A stretch of DNA of 56,582 bases from DATBDE01 sp036270095 (GTDB lineage Bacteria; Actinomycetota; Thermoleophilia; Solirubrobacterales; Solirubrobacteraceae): assembly GCA_036270095.1 (NCBI GenBank), contig DATBDE010000146.1, positions 1 to 56,582 of the forward strand, given 5' to 3'. Numbering within the stretch: position 1 is the first letter of the stretch; every line of letters starts with the position of its first letter. The notes beneath the pieces were generated by a model, which worked only from the letters and a program-made list of their open reading frames with translations, ran no database searches and was not told where the DNA came from. The position numbers were made by a program, and so were the translations under genes. Shown piece by piece: positions 33,051-43,066 of this stretch.

Positions 33051-33865
33051 GGGCCGCGGCGAAGCTCGCCGGACATGATGCGGCGCGCAACCGGCGCCGT
33101 GATCATCGCCGGCACCAGCCGGTTGGGCGCGAACGCGAGCTTCGGCGCCACCCCGCCGGGCACGACCGAGCGCTTGCCCCGCTCGGCGGCGTCGAGCGCG
33201 TCCTCGGCGACCCGGTCGGCCTCGACCCACACGAGCTTGGGCAGCCGCTGGGCGAACAGCGTCTCCGACGTGGCGTGGAAGTCGGTCCGCACCGGCCCGG
33301 GCGCAACCGCCGTCGCGGTGACGCCGGTGTCGCGCAGCTCCTCGTGCAGGCCCTCGGTGTGCACGAGGACGAAGGCCTTGGCGGCGGAGTAGTCGATGCT
33401 CCCGGGCAGGGCCTGGAAGCCCGCCGTCGAGGTGAGGTTGATGACCGCCCCGCGGCCCCGCTCCACCATCGCCGGCACGTAGCGGGAATCGAGGTCGACG
33501 ACGGCCTCGACCAGCAGCCGCACCTGCTCGAGCTCGCGGGCGCGGTCGCTGACCGTGAAGGGCTCGTAGATGCCGAAGCCGGCGCAGTTGACCAGCACTT
33601 CGACGGCGAGTCCGCTCGCGGCGACGGCCTCGGCCAGCCGGTCCCGGTCGCCCTCCTGCGCCAGGTCGGCGGCCACCACCTCGGCCCGCACGCCGTGGGC
33701 GCGCGCCAGCTCGTCGGCGAGCGTCCGCAGCCGGTCCTCCCGCCGCGCCACCAGCGTGACGCCGTGGCCGCGCCGGGCGAGGGACCGCGCGAGCGCCGCG
33801 CCGATGCCGGCGGATGCGCCCGTGACGAGCGCGGTCGCGGTGGCGCTGGGCGGCGGCAGAGCCAT
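33047..33865 (-). CDS. Short-chain dehydrogenase/reductase
   Basis: 272 residues. The classical SDR set is visible: TGASAGIG at 15-22, NCAG at 93-96, S146 and the Y159-SAA-K163 catalytic pair, then PGPVRTDFH. The C-terminal region (KLAFAPNRLVPAMITAPVARRIMS) with Arg-rich end resembles membrane-associated SDRs related to DltE/YqjQ. The substrate is unknown. The start is ATG 33865, preceded by TAGGAT 7 nt upstream, so the mRNA is probably leaderless. The enormous open frame extending upstream on this strand has no coding character. Divergent neighbour: the DUF4870 protein. Confidence 0.9.
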   Translation of the reverse strand: MALPPPSATATALVTGASAGIGAALARSLARRGHGVTLVARREDRLRTLADELARAHGVRAEVVAADLAQEGDRDRLAEAVAASGLAVEVLVNCAGFGIYEPFTVSDRARELEQVRLLVEAVVDLDSRYVPAMVERGRGAVINLTSTAGFQALPGSIDYSAAKAFVLVHTEGLHEELRDTGVTATAVAPGPVRTDFHATSETLFAQRLPKLVWVEADRVAEDALDAAERGKRSVVPGGVAPKLAFAPNRLVPAMITAPVARRIMSGELRRGP

Positions 33866-33872
33866 GCCCCGG

Positions 33873-33907
33873 ATCCTATGCGCGCGCGCCGTGGACCGGA
33901 GTAGGCT
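33873..33907. promoter_or_regulatory. Divergent pair of -10 elements for leaderless genes
   Basis: On the minus strand TAGGAT (33878-33873) lies 7 nt before the SDR ATG. On the plus strand TAGGCT (33902-33907) lies 6 nt before ATG 33914. The 48 bp between the start codons must hold both promoters. Confidence 0.55.
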
Positions 33908-33913
33908 CGCGCC

Positions 33914-34396
33914 ATGTCGTTCACGCCCGCCGCCCCCGGCTGGTACCCGGACCCCGAGCAGCCCGGGCAGCAGCGCTACTGGGACGGCACGCAGTGGGTC
34001 GGGACCCCGGCGCCGGTCGCCCCGGCCCAGCCCCCGGCCACGACGAACCCGCGCCAGTGGGCGATGTGGGCCCACCTCTCGGCGCTGGCCGGGCTGGTCA
34101 TCGGCTTCAACTTCGTCGGCCCGCTGATCATCTACCTGATCAAGAAGGACGAGGGGGACCCGTTCGTGCGCGACCAGGCCGCCGAGGCGCTGAACTTCAA
34201 CCTCTCGTTCTTCATCTACCTGGCCGTCGGGTCGATCGTGACCTTCGTGCTCATCCTGGTCCTGATCGGCCTGCTCCTGCTGCCGCTGCTGGCCGCGATG
34301 ATCGTGGCCTGGGTGGTCTTCGTGATCATCGGCGCGGTGCGCGCCAACAACGGCGAGCTCTACCGCTATCCGCTGACCATCCGCTTCGTCTCCTGA
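33914..34396 (+). CDS. DUF2510/DUF4870 membrane protein
   Basis: 160 residues. The N-terminus GWYPDPEQPGQQRYWDGTQWV is the DUF2510 motif typical of actinobacterial surface proteins. A Pro-rich linker leads to a DUF4870 core: WAMWAHLSALAGLVIGFNFVGPLIIYLIKKDE, then DQAAEALNFNLSFFIYL and two further helices, ending ANNGELYRYPLTIRFV. Function is unknown; DUF4870 proteins are small Tic20-like membrane proteins. The transcript is probably leaderless (TAGGCT 6 nt before ATG). Its 3' end overlaps the convergent TetR gene by 31 nt. Confidence 0.85.
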   Translation: MSFTPAAPGWYPDPEQPGQQRYWDGTQWVGTPAPVAPAQPPATTNPRQWAMWAHLSALAGLVIGFNFVGPLIIYLIKKDEGDPFVRDQAAEALNFNLSFFIYLAVGSIVTFVLILVLIGLLLLPLLAAMIVAWVVFVIIGAVRANNGELYRYPLTIRFVS

Positions 34397-35010
34397 TCGA
34401 CGGCGGCGAGCTTCGGCACCGCCTCCCGCACAATCGCCAGCAGGCACTCGACGAGCAGGGCCTTGACCTGCGCCCGCGTGGCCCGGCCGGTGACGAGCCA
34501 GTCGCGGGCCGCGACCTCGAACAGGCCCGTGTAGGCCCGCAGGGCCAGCCGCACCGTGGGTGGGATGTCGGCGCTGCCGAAGTGGTTGAGCACCATGCGG
34601 TCGACGAGCTCGTCGCGGATCCGGGCCAGCATCTCGGCCGCCTCGGGGTCGTCGCCGAACGGCCCCACGCCGCCGATGGCCAGCGACGTGTTCACGTTGG
34701 CCTCGACGTGGTCGAGCCAGGCATCCGTGTTGCGGGCCACCATCTCCTCGACCGGCACGTCGAGGTCGGTGCGCACCACGTTGGGGGCGGCGTCGGTGAC
34801 CGCGTGCAGGGTCTCGATGTAGAGCTCGCGCTTGGAGCCGAAGTAGTGGTTGACGAGCGCGCGGCTGATGCCCGCGGCGCTCGCCACGTCGGCCATGTTG
34901 ACGGCCTCGTACGGCCGGTCGGCGAACACCCGGCGAGCGCTGTCGAGGATGGCGGCGCGCCGGTCCTTGGGGTCGCGGCGCGTCCAGCGCGCCGTGGTCC
35001 GTCCTTCCAT
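34366..35010 (-). CDS. TetR family transcriptional regulator
   Basis: 214 residues from ATG 35010. The HTH is DRRAAILDSARRVFADRPYEAVNMADVASAAGISRALVNHYFGSKRELYIETL. The NHYF and long C-terminal domain (with RALRAYTGLFEVAARDWL) are typical of TetR proteins controlling lipid or secreted-protein genes. A GTG at 35040 would add ten residues without family character. It is divergent from a secreted protein, and a perfect 7-bp palindrome (35049-35071) lies between them on that gene's promoter. Autoregulation and repression of the neighbour are the likely roles. Confidence 0.87.
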   Translation of the reverse strand: MEGRTTARWTRRDPKDRRAAILDSARRVFADRPYEAVNMADVASAAGISRALVNHYFGSKRELYIETLHAVTDAAPNVVRTDLDVPVEEMVARNTDAWLDHVEANVNTSLAIGGVGPFGDDPEAAEMLARIRDELVDRMVLNHFGSADIPPTVRLALRAYTGLFEVAARDWLVTGRATRAQVKALLVECLLAIVREAVPKLAAVDQETKRMVSG

Positions 35011-35048
35011 GCGCCCCCCAACGTACCGTGTCGGGTCCACAGCGCATT

Positions 35049-35071
35049 CCTGTTGACGCTATGCCAACAGG
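35049..35071. promoter_or_regulatory. TetR operator palindrome
   Basis: CCTGTTG-N9-CAACAGG, a perfect dyad of 7-bp arms. It covers the -35 (TTGACG, 35053-35058) and most of the spacer of the downstream promoter, so bound repressor would block RNA polymerase. Confidence 0.7.
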
Positions 35072-35080
35072 CTTTATCCT
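35053..35080 (+). promoter_or_regulatory. Promoter of the secreted protein gene, leaderless
   Basis: -35 TTGACG (35053-35058), 16-bp spacer, -10 TATCCT (35075-35080), then six bases to ATG 35087. No Shine-Dalgarno exists. Confidence 0.7.
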
Positions 35081-35086
35081 GCTCGG

Positions 35087-36664
35087 ATGCCCCTCGCACG
35101 CGTCCTGAGCGTCCTCGCCGCCCTCCCCTTCGCCCTCGTCCTCGCGGCCACCGCCTCGGCCGCCCAGCCCCTGACCCCCTCCGGGCCGGGTCCCACGCTC
35201 CCGGCCTCGATGGGCAAGGCCGCCAAGGCCGACCCCGTCCCCGGGGTCGCTCCGCCGCCACAAAACCCGTTCATGGCCCCCAACCCCAAGAACAACGTCC
35301 ACAACGACGCGTGGATGACCGATAACTACGCTCAGCTGTCGGGGCCGCTCGGGCGCGCGCCGGAGCAGTTCTCGACCACGATCGGGCGCGACTGCATCAC
35401 GCTGACCTTCGACTCCAAGGGGCGCCTGGTCGGGACTTGCACGGACCTCTCGCACGGGCCGGCGCTCTACCTCTTCGACCCGCAGACGCTGGACACGCTG
35501 GCCTTCCTGCAGCTGCCCTACGTCCCGCCGCCCGCCGGCACCAACCCGGCCACGAACACCACTGGCGGCGCCTACTTCTACCTCGACAACCAGGACCGCG
35601 CCGTCGTCGCCACGGCCGACCGGCAGATCAACGTCTACGCCGAGACCGACGCCAAGGGGCAGGCCGGCTTCGAGCAGGTCGCGTCCTACGACCCGACCCC
35701 GTGCCTGCCGCCCGACGAGCGCATGCCCTCGGTCCTGCCCGACAACCAGGGCCGGCTGTGGTTCATCGGCCGCACCCACGGCACCGTCGGCGTGCTCGAT
35801 CCGGGCACGGGCAAGTGCAACTCGATCGTCCTCGGCGAGGAGATCGAGAACTCGTTCGCGATCGCCAAGGACGGCGCCTACATCGTCAGCGACACCGCCC
35901 AGTACAAGTTCCGCGCCGGGGCCGACCTCAAGCCTCAGGTGATCTGGCGCGCGACGTACCGCAACGACGGCCAGCAGAAGGTGGGCCAGTTCAACGCCGG
36001 CTCGGGCACGACGCCGACGCTCTCGTGGGCCGGCAGCCAGCCCAGCAGCACGAGCAAGGGGCCCGACTACGTGTCGATCACCGACAACGCCGACCCGCTC
36101 GACGTCGTGGTGTACCGGACCGCCGACAAGCTCCAGCACGGCCAGAAGCGCGTCGTCTGTCAGGTACCGGTCTTCAAGAAGGGCGCCAGCGCGGACGAGA
36201 ACTCGCTCATCTCCGTGGGCCAGAGCCTGATCGCCGAGAACAACGCCGGCTACGACCTGACCAAGTGGAACGACCAGCTCGGCGACGGCACCCAGATCGG
36301 CGGCAACCTGAGCCTGGTCTCCTCGCCGGGGATGGTGCGCATCGACGTCAACCCCGACGGCAGCGGCTGCAAGACGGTCTGGACCAACAACAAGGTGCGG
36401 ACGCCGAGCGCGGTCTCCAAGGGCGACAGCGCGAACGGCCTCGTCTACACGTACGAGAACCTCTCCGACCCCAGCGGCGCCGACCCGTGGTACTGGACCG
36501 CCATCGACTACCGCACCGGCAAGATCGTCTGGCGCCAGCAGGCCGGCTACGGCGGCCTGTTCAACAACCACTACGCCGGGATCGCGCTGGGGAGGGCGCG
36601 CGGCGGCAACCCCACCCTCTATCTGGGCGGCATCGGCGGGATCATGGCCCTGCGCGACCGCTAG
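35087..36664 (+). CDS. Secreted beta-propeller-like protein of unknown function
   Basis: 525 residues with a signal peptide (MPLARVLSVLAALPFALVLAATASA). Repeated beta-strand units with Asp/Gly turns (LFDPQTLDTLAFLQLP, YFYLDNQDRAVVATADRQINVY, VLPDNQGRLWFIGRTHGTVGVLDPGTGKC, WTAIDYRTGKIVWRQQAGYGG) look like a six- to eight-bladed propeller of the quinoprotein/NHL kind. Paired cysteines suggest an extracellular location. No catalytic set or cofactor tryptophan dock can be assigned. Transcription is from a leaderless promoter overlapped by a TetR palindrome, so the protein is probably induced by a ligand. It may bind or degrade an external substrate; that is speculation. Confidence 0.78.
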   Translation: MPLARVLSVLAALPFALVLAATASAAQPLTPSGPGPTLPASMGKAAKADPVPGVAPPPQNPFMAPNPKNNVHNDAWMTDNYAQLSGPLGRAPEQFSTTIGRDCITLTFDSKGRLVGTCTDLSHGPALYLFDPQTLDTLAFLQLPYVPPPAGTNPATNTTGGAYFYLDNQDRAVVATADRQINVYAETDAKGQAGFEQVASYDPTPCLPPDERMPSVLPDNQGRLWFIGRTHGTVGVLDPGTGKCNSIVLGEEIENSFAIAKDGAYIVSDTAQYKFRAGADLKPQVIWRATYRNDGQQKVGQFNAGSGTTPTLSWAGSQPSSTSKGPDYVSITDNADPLDVVVYRTADKLQHGQKRVVCQVPVFKKGASADENSLISVGQSLIAENNAGYDLTKWNDQLGDGTQIGGNLSLVSSPGMVRIDVNPDGSGCKTVWTNNKVRTPSAVSKGDSANGLVYTYENLSDPSGADPWYWTAIDYRTGKIVWRQQAGYGGLFNNHYAGIALGRARGGNPTLYLGGIGGIMALRDR

Positions 36665-36683
36665 ATCGCGCGCGTACGCCCGC

Positions 36684-36884
36684 CTACTGGGAGCGGCGCT
36701 GGAGGTAGCGCATGCCCTCGTAGATCGCGAAGACCACGACGAAGATGAACAGGACGACCCACCACGACGCGGATTCCCCGCGGATCACGTCGACCACGAC
36801 GAGCACCGCGATGCCGATCACGCCCGGCACGAGGATGTCGAGGAGCGCACGCTTCACGGCGCGCGAGGATACCCGCCGCTTCAT
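36684..36884 (-). CDS. Small membrane protein (66 aa)
   Basis: MKRRVSSRAVKRALLDILVP begins a strongly basic N-terminus, followed by two hydrophobic segments (GVIGIAVLVVVDVI and WWVVLFIFVVVFAIYEGM) and a basic end RYLQRRSQ. The positive-inside rule gives an N-in, C-in hairpin. No family is recognised. ATG 36884 lies 59 bp from the start of the divergent RsbW-like gene. The conserved charge pattern makes it likely to be real despite its size. Confidence 0.6.
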   Translation of the reverse strand: MKRRVSSRAVKRALLDILVPGVIGIAVLVVVDVIRGESASWWVVLFIFVVVFAIYEGMRYLQRRSQ

Positions 36885-36943
36885 GCATGGCCTGGGGACT
36901 CGGGGGAATACCGAAGGATGAGCAGGACCCGTGAGGCACGTCC

Positions 36944-37396
36944 GTGACCACTGAGCTCAGCACAACCATCGCCGGAGGGCCCTACGCGGCGACAGCCGCA
37001 CGCAGGGCGCTCGGCGGCCTGCGCGACATCATCGGCACGCAGAAGCTGAACGACGTCTACCTGCTCGTCTCCGAGCTGGTGACCAACGGCGTCCGCCACG
37101 GCGGCGCCGGGGAGGACGACGTCATGGAGCTCACCGCGCTGCGGCACGGCAACCGGCTGCGCGTCGTGGTGACGGACTGGGGCCCCGGGTTCGACGGCCG
37201 GCCGCGGCCGCGCAACCGCGCGGACCAGACCGGCGGGTGGGGCCTGTTCCTGGTCGAGCGCCTCGCCGAGCGCTGGGGCACCCAGCGCGACGAGGACGCG
37301 ACCACGGTCTGGTTCGAGCTCAAGCTCCCTACCCGCGCGCCGACCCGAGCGGCACCGCAGATGCGCCCTGTCCTCCAGGCGTTCATGCTGGCTTAA
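36944..37396 (+). CDS. RsbW/SpoIIAB-type ATP-binding anti-sigma-like protein
   Basis: 150 residues of the HATPase_c_2 family. The N box is YLLVSELVTNGVRHGG, the G1 box VTDWGPGF, and the G2-like end GGWGLFLVERLAERWGT. Such proteins bind an alternative sigma factor or an anti-anti-sigma (STAS) partner and may phosphorylate the latter. No STAS or sigma gene lies beside it. Two more members (45882 and 47281) are in the window. The start is GTG 36944; the ribosome site is weak. Confidence 0.87.
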   Translation: MTTELSTTIAGGPYAATAARRALGGLRDIIGTQKLNDVYLLVSELVTNGVRHGGAGEDDVMELTALRHGNRLRVVVTDWGPGFDGRPRPRNRADQTGGWGLFLVERLAERWGTQRDEDATTVWFELKLPTRAPTRAAPQMRPVLQAFMLA

Positions 37397-37514
37397 GGGG
37401 TTCTTATCCGCGCCCGGGAACATCAGCGCGCTAAACCCGGGTGGCGCATCGCCCGATGCTGGCAGCGATGATCCCCGGGGACGGTCCGACCGCAGTACCC
37501 TCCTGAACCAGGGC

Positions 37515-39919
<2,405 letters not shown>

Positions 39920-39923
<4 letters not shown>

Positions 39924-40744
39924 GCGCCGGGCTCCCGCCTCCCGAGCCGCCGTCCGAGCCGCCCCCGCCGCCGAACGAGAGCAAGGGCCTGCCGCCCGCG
40001 CCGCACGCGGACCGGTTTCGCTTCGTGCTCGGCGCGCTGCTCGGGCTCGGCCTCGCGGCCATCGTCGCCGCCGTGGCGTTGTTCGTGCAGGGCCCGTCGT
40101 CCAACAGCGACTGGTCGCAGTGGAAGCCGACGCAGGACGGCCAGTCCGGCGCCGCGCAGATCGCCGCCCGCGTCGGGTCGACCTACCACGCCCCCGACGG
40201 GTCACAGCTCGTGGCCGTCAAGGCCGGGCCGATGAAGGTCGCCGACCTCGACCTCAACGTCGCCGTCAAGGCGGCCAAGGGCGACCAGGTCTTCTCCGGC
40301 TCGGGCCTGCGCTACGTGATGTGCGGCCTGGGCCCGAACTGCTCGATCGCCGACGGCAAGCCGTCGGTCGAGCGCGGGCTGCTGCTGCAGCGCGAGGCGC
40401 TCGAGCTCGCCCTCTACAGCTTCCAGTACCTCTCGAACGTCGACCAAGTGGTCGCGTTCCTGCCCCCGCGGCCGGGCGAGGACCCGACGCAGGGCAAGGC
40501 GATCTTCTTCCAGAAGGACGACGTCGGCTCGGCGCTCGACCAGCCCCTGGCCCGCACGCTGATCTCGCCGCCGCCGTCGTTCAACTCGCTGCGGGCCTCC
40601 GACGTGGCCGCGGTCGACCACTTCGCCGGGCACCACGTGTACTGCTTCGCCTACCAGGTGGCGCAGGACGTCAGCGCCTACCTCGTGCTCTCGCCGCCGC
40701 GCACCACCTGCCCGGGCATGGGCTCGCAGCAGGCGGGTCCCTGA
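39920..40744 (+). CDS. Single-pass membrane protein co-encoded with the FtsH-like protein
   Basis: 274 residues. The N-terminus is Pro-rich and cytosolic (PPPEPPSEPPPPPNESKG), one helix follows (FRFVLGALLGLGLAAIVAAVALFV), and about 210 residues lie outside. The outer part includes SDWSQWKPTQDG, YVMCGLGPNCSIADGKPS, ALYSFQYLSNVDQVVAFLPP, HHVYCFAYQ and RTTCPGMGSQ with four cysteines. No known domain is recognised. The ATG overlaps the protease stop (ATGA), so it may be a substrate, adaptor or regulator of the FtsH-like complex. Confidence 0.72.
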
Positions 40745-41112
40745 GCGACTCCACCATCGCCGCGGCGCTGCGTCGCGGCAAGGGCCATCTGGACGCGCAG
40801 GGCCTGTACCCGCGCCCGCTGCGGCTGCGACGGGTGCGCGTGTGGGTGGCGCCGTGGCTGTTCCGGCTGCCCTGGTTCGGGCGCTTCGACGGCTACACGA
40901 TGTGGGACTGGATCTTCCTGAGGCGGCCGCTGGGCGCGGGCACGAGCGAGGAGCTCCTGTGGCACGAGCTCTGCCACGTCTGGCAGATGCAGCACCACCC
41001 GGTGCGCATGCCGCTCTCCTACGTCCTGCAGGGCTATGCGCGCAACCCCTACGAGCTCGAGGCCCGGCGCGCCTCCCAGCCGCGGCACTCGACCACCGGC
41101 AGCCGCGGGTAG
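40741..41112 (+). CDS. Short HELCH-motif putative zinc metalloprotein
   Basis: The frame encodes LRLRRVRVWVAPWLFRLPWF, then FDGYTMWDWIFLRRPLGAG and SEELLWHELCHVWQMQHHP, ending YARNPYELEARRASQ. HELCH is an HExxH zinc motif, with the NPYELEA glutamate as a likely third ligand. Many actinobacteria have such roughly 120-residue proteins annotated only as hypothetical. No ATG, GTG or TTG precedes the conserved part; CTG 40741, overlapping the previous stop, is the only reasonable site, giving 123 residues. Starting there would need re-initiation. Third gene of the FtsH-like operon. Confidence 0.6.
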   Translation: MSDSTIAAALRRGKGHLDAQGLYPRPLRLRRVRVWVAPWLFRLPWFGRFDGYTMWDWIFLRRPLGAGTSEELLWHELCHVWQMQHHPVRMPLSYVLQGYARNPYELEARRASQPRHSTTGSRG

Positions 41113-41231
41113 CGCGGGTACTCGGGCTGGGTCTTCGAGCGGCGGCACAGCGAGAAGGTCGACCCGCGCGTGGTGCGCACGATCTGCTGGTGCTGGCAGG
41201 TGGCGCAGAGACCGGCGTCCATGCCGGACAT
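41049..41231 (-). CDS. Small cysteine-rich (CxxC) protein, 60 aa
   Basis: MSGMDAGLCATCQHQQIV is followed by RGSTFSLCRRSKTQPEYPRYPRLPVVECRGWE. Four cysteines in a C-x2-C...C...C pattern and the PRYPRLPV motif fit a zinc-binding mini-protein, a type I associate with Thermoleophilia. ATG 41231 has aagg 4 nt upstream. It overlaps the 3' end of the convergent HELCH gene by 64 nt and stands divergent from the ABC exporter. The function is unknown. Confidence 0.6.
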   Translation of the reverse strand: MSGMDAGLCATCQHQQIVRTTRGSTFSLCRRSKTQPEYPRYPRLPVVECRGWEARRASSS

Positions 41232-41266
41232 TGTGCCTTGAAACCCCTCCTATATTTCTTGAAGTA

Positions 41267-43066
41267 ATGGCTGTGTTCTGGCGTCTGCTCGGCTTCCTGC
41301 GCCCCTACCGCAGGGGCGTGATCGCCTCCGCCGTCCTCGCCGCCCTGGCGATGGGGGCCACCGTGCTGCTGCCGTACCTGATCGGCACCGCGATCGACGA
41401 GACCACGGCGGGCTCGGCCGACACCCACAACGCCAACGCGTGGACCGACCACAAGGGCTACCTGACCTTCGTCGCGATCATGATCGTGATCACGGCGATG
41501 CTGCGGCTCGCGCTGACCGTGGCGCGGCGGCTGGTGGCCGGGCGCGTGTCCCTGGGGGTCGAGGTCGACCTGCGCCAGCGCCTGTACGACCACCTGCAGT
41601 CGCTCGAGCTCGGCTTCTTCGACCGCCAGCAGACCGGCCAGCTCATGTCGCGCGCGACCGTCGACTTGCAGTCGGTGCGCTTCTTCCTCGGCTACGGGCT
41701 CATCTTCATCATGCAGTCGGCCCTGACCATCGTGCTGGCCGCCGTGGCCATGTTCTTCGTCGATCCCGGCCTGGCCGCGATCGCGCTGGCGCCGGTGCCG
41801 GTGGTGATCGTCATCGCCTGGCGCTACGGCCGCCGCGCCCGGCCGGCGCAGCAGGAGGTCCAGCAGCGCATCGCCGAGCTGACCGCCGACGCCGAGGAGA
41901 ACGTCTCCGGCGTGCGCGTGATCAAGGCCTTCGCGCGCGAGCAGGTCCAGCTCCACCGCTTCCGGCAGTCGGTTGCGCGCGTCTTCGAGCAGGCGATGAT
42001 CGCGACGCGGGTGCAGGCCTTCTACACGCCGGCCATCGGCTTCCTGCCCAACCTCGGCCTGGCCGCGATCCTCCTCTTCGGCGGCCTCTCGGTCATCCGC
42101 GGGTCGCTCAGCATCGGCGACTTCTCCGCCTTCTACACCTACCTGCTGATGCTGATCTCGCCCATGCGCACGCTCGGCTACATGCTGGGAACGGCGCAGC
42201 GGGCCACGGCCTCGGGCCGGCGCGTGTTCCAGATCCTCGACCGGCCCACGGCGATGCCGGTGCCCGAGGATGCGCCGCCGCTGCCCGAGGGGGCCGGACG
42301 GGTCGAGCTGCGCGGCGTGACTCTGCGCTACCAGGGCACCACCCAACCCGCTCTGCGCGACGTCTCGCTGGTCGTGGAGGCGGGCACCACCGTCGCCCTC
42401 GTCGGCCCGACCGCGTCGGGCAAGACCACGCTGGTCTCCCTCATCCCGCGGCTCTACGACCCCACGTCGGGGTCGGTCCTGGTCGACGGAGCCGATGTGC
42501 GGACCGTCGAGCCGCGGTCGCTGCGGCGGCAGATCGCGCTCGTGACCGACGACCCGTTCCTGTTCTCGGCCTCGGTGCACGAGAACATCGCCTACGCCAA
42601 GCCCGACGCCACCCGTGATGAGGTCGTGGCGGCGGCGCGACGGGCGCAGGCGCACGCGTTCGTCACCGAGCTGCCCGACGGCTACGACACGATGATCGGC
42701 GAGCGCGGGCTCACGGTCTCGGGCGGCCAGCGCCAGCGCCTCGCCATCGCGCGGGCGATCCTGGCCGACCCGCGCATCCTCATCCTCGACGACGCCACCT
42801 CGTCGGTGGACGCGTCCACCGAGCAGCAGATCAAGCGCGCGCTGGCCGAGGTCATGCGCGGGCGCACGACGTTCGTCATTGCCCACCGGCTCTCGACCAT
42901 CACCCTGGCCGACGAGGTCGTCGTGCTCGAGCGCGGGCAGATCACCGCGCGCGGCACGCACGACGAGCTGCTGGAGCAGTCCGCGCTGTACCGCGAGATC
43001 GTCGAGAAGGGCCTGCCCGACCAGGTCTTCCTCAACCGCGCCCCGACCGAGGCGGTGGGCCTGTGA
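41267..43066 (+). CDS. ABC exporter half-transporter with degenerate ATPase site
   Basis: 599 residues: six membrane helices and an NBD. Walker A GPTASGKTT (about 380), signature VSGGQRQRLAIARA, Walker B LILDDATSSVD (about 506) and H-loop IAHRLST. Two catalytic positions are altered: the Walker B glutamate is Asp (LDD) and the Q-loop Gln is Asp (VTDDP, D428). The partner gene directly downstream has the canonical residues, so the pair is a heterodimeric type IV exporter of the TM287/288 or BmrCD kind. The substrate (drug, lipid or peptide) is unknown. ATG 41267 lies 10 nt after TATATT, an AT-rich -10. Confidence 0.92.
   Translation: MAVFWRLLGFLRPYRRGVIASAVLAALAMGATVLLPYLIGTAIDETTAGSADTHNANAWTDHKGYLTFVAIMIVITAMLRLALTVARRLVAGRVSLGVEVDLRQRLYDHLQSLELGFFDRQQTGQLMSRATVDLQSVRFFLGYGLIFIMQSALTIVLAAVAMFFVDPGLAAIALAPVPVVIVIAWRYGRRARPAQQEVQQRIAELTADAEENVSGVRVIKAFAREQVQLHRFRQSVARVFEQAMIATRVQAFYTPAIGFLPNLGLAAILLFGGLSVIRGSLSIGDFSAFYTYLLMLISPMRTLGYMLGTAQRATASGRRVFQILDRPTAMPVPEDAPPLPEGAGRVELRGVTLRYQGTTQPALRDVSLVVEAGTTVALVGPTASGKTTLVSLIPRLYDPTSGSVLVDGADVRTVEPRSLRRQIALVTDDPFLFSASVHENIAYAKPDATRDEVVAAARRAQAHAFVTELPDGYDTMIGERGLTVSGGQRQRLAIARAILADPRILILDDATSSVDASTEQQIKRALAEVMRGRTTFVIAHRLSTITLADEVVVLERGQITARGTHDELLEQSALYREIVEKGLPDQVFLNRAPTEAVGL

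Noticed and set aside
33047..36571. 1174-codon open frame on the minus strand
   Set aside because: Only the last 273 codons (SDR) have protein character. The rest is antisense to the DUF4870 and secreted-protein genes and in another frame of the TetR gene, low-complexity Arg/Gly/Val.
40202..42961. 919-codon open frame antisense to the ABC exporter
   Set aside because: Shadow frame without domains; the sense strand encodes a clear exporter.
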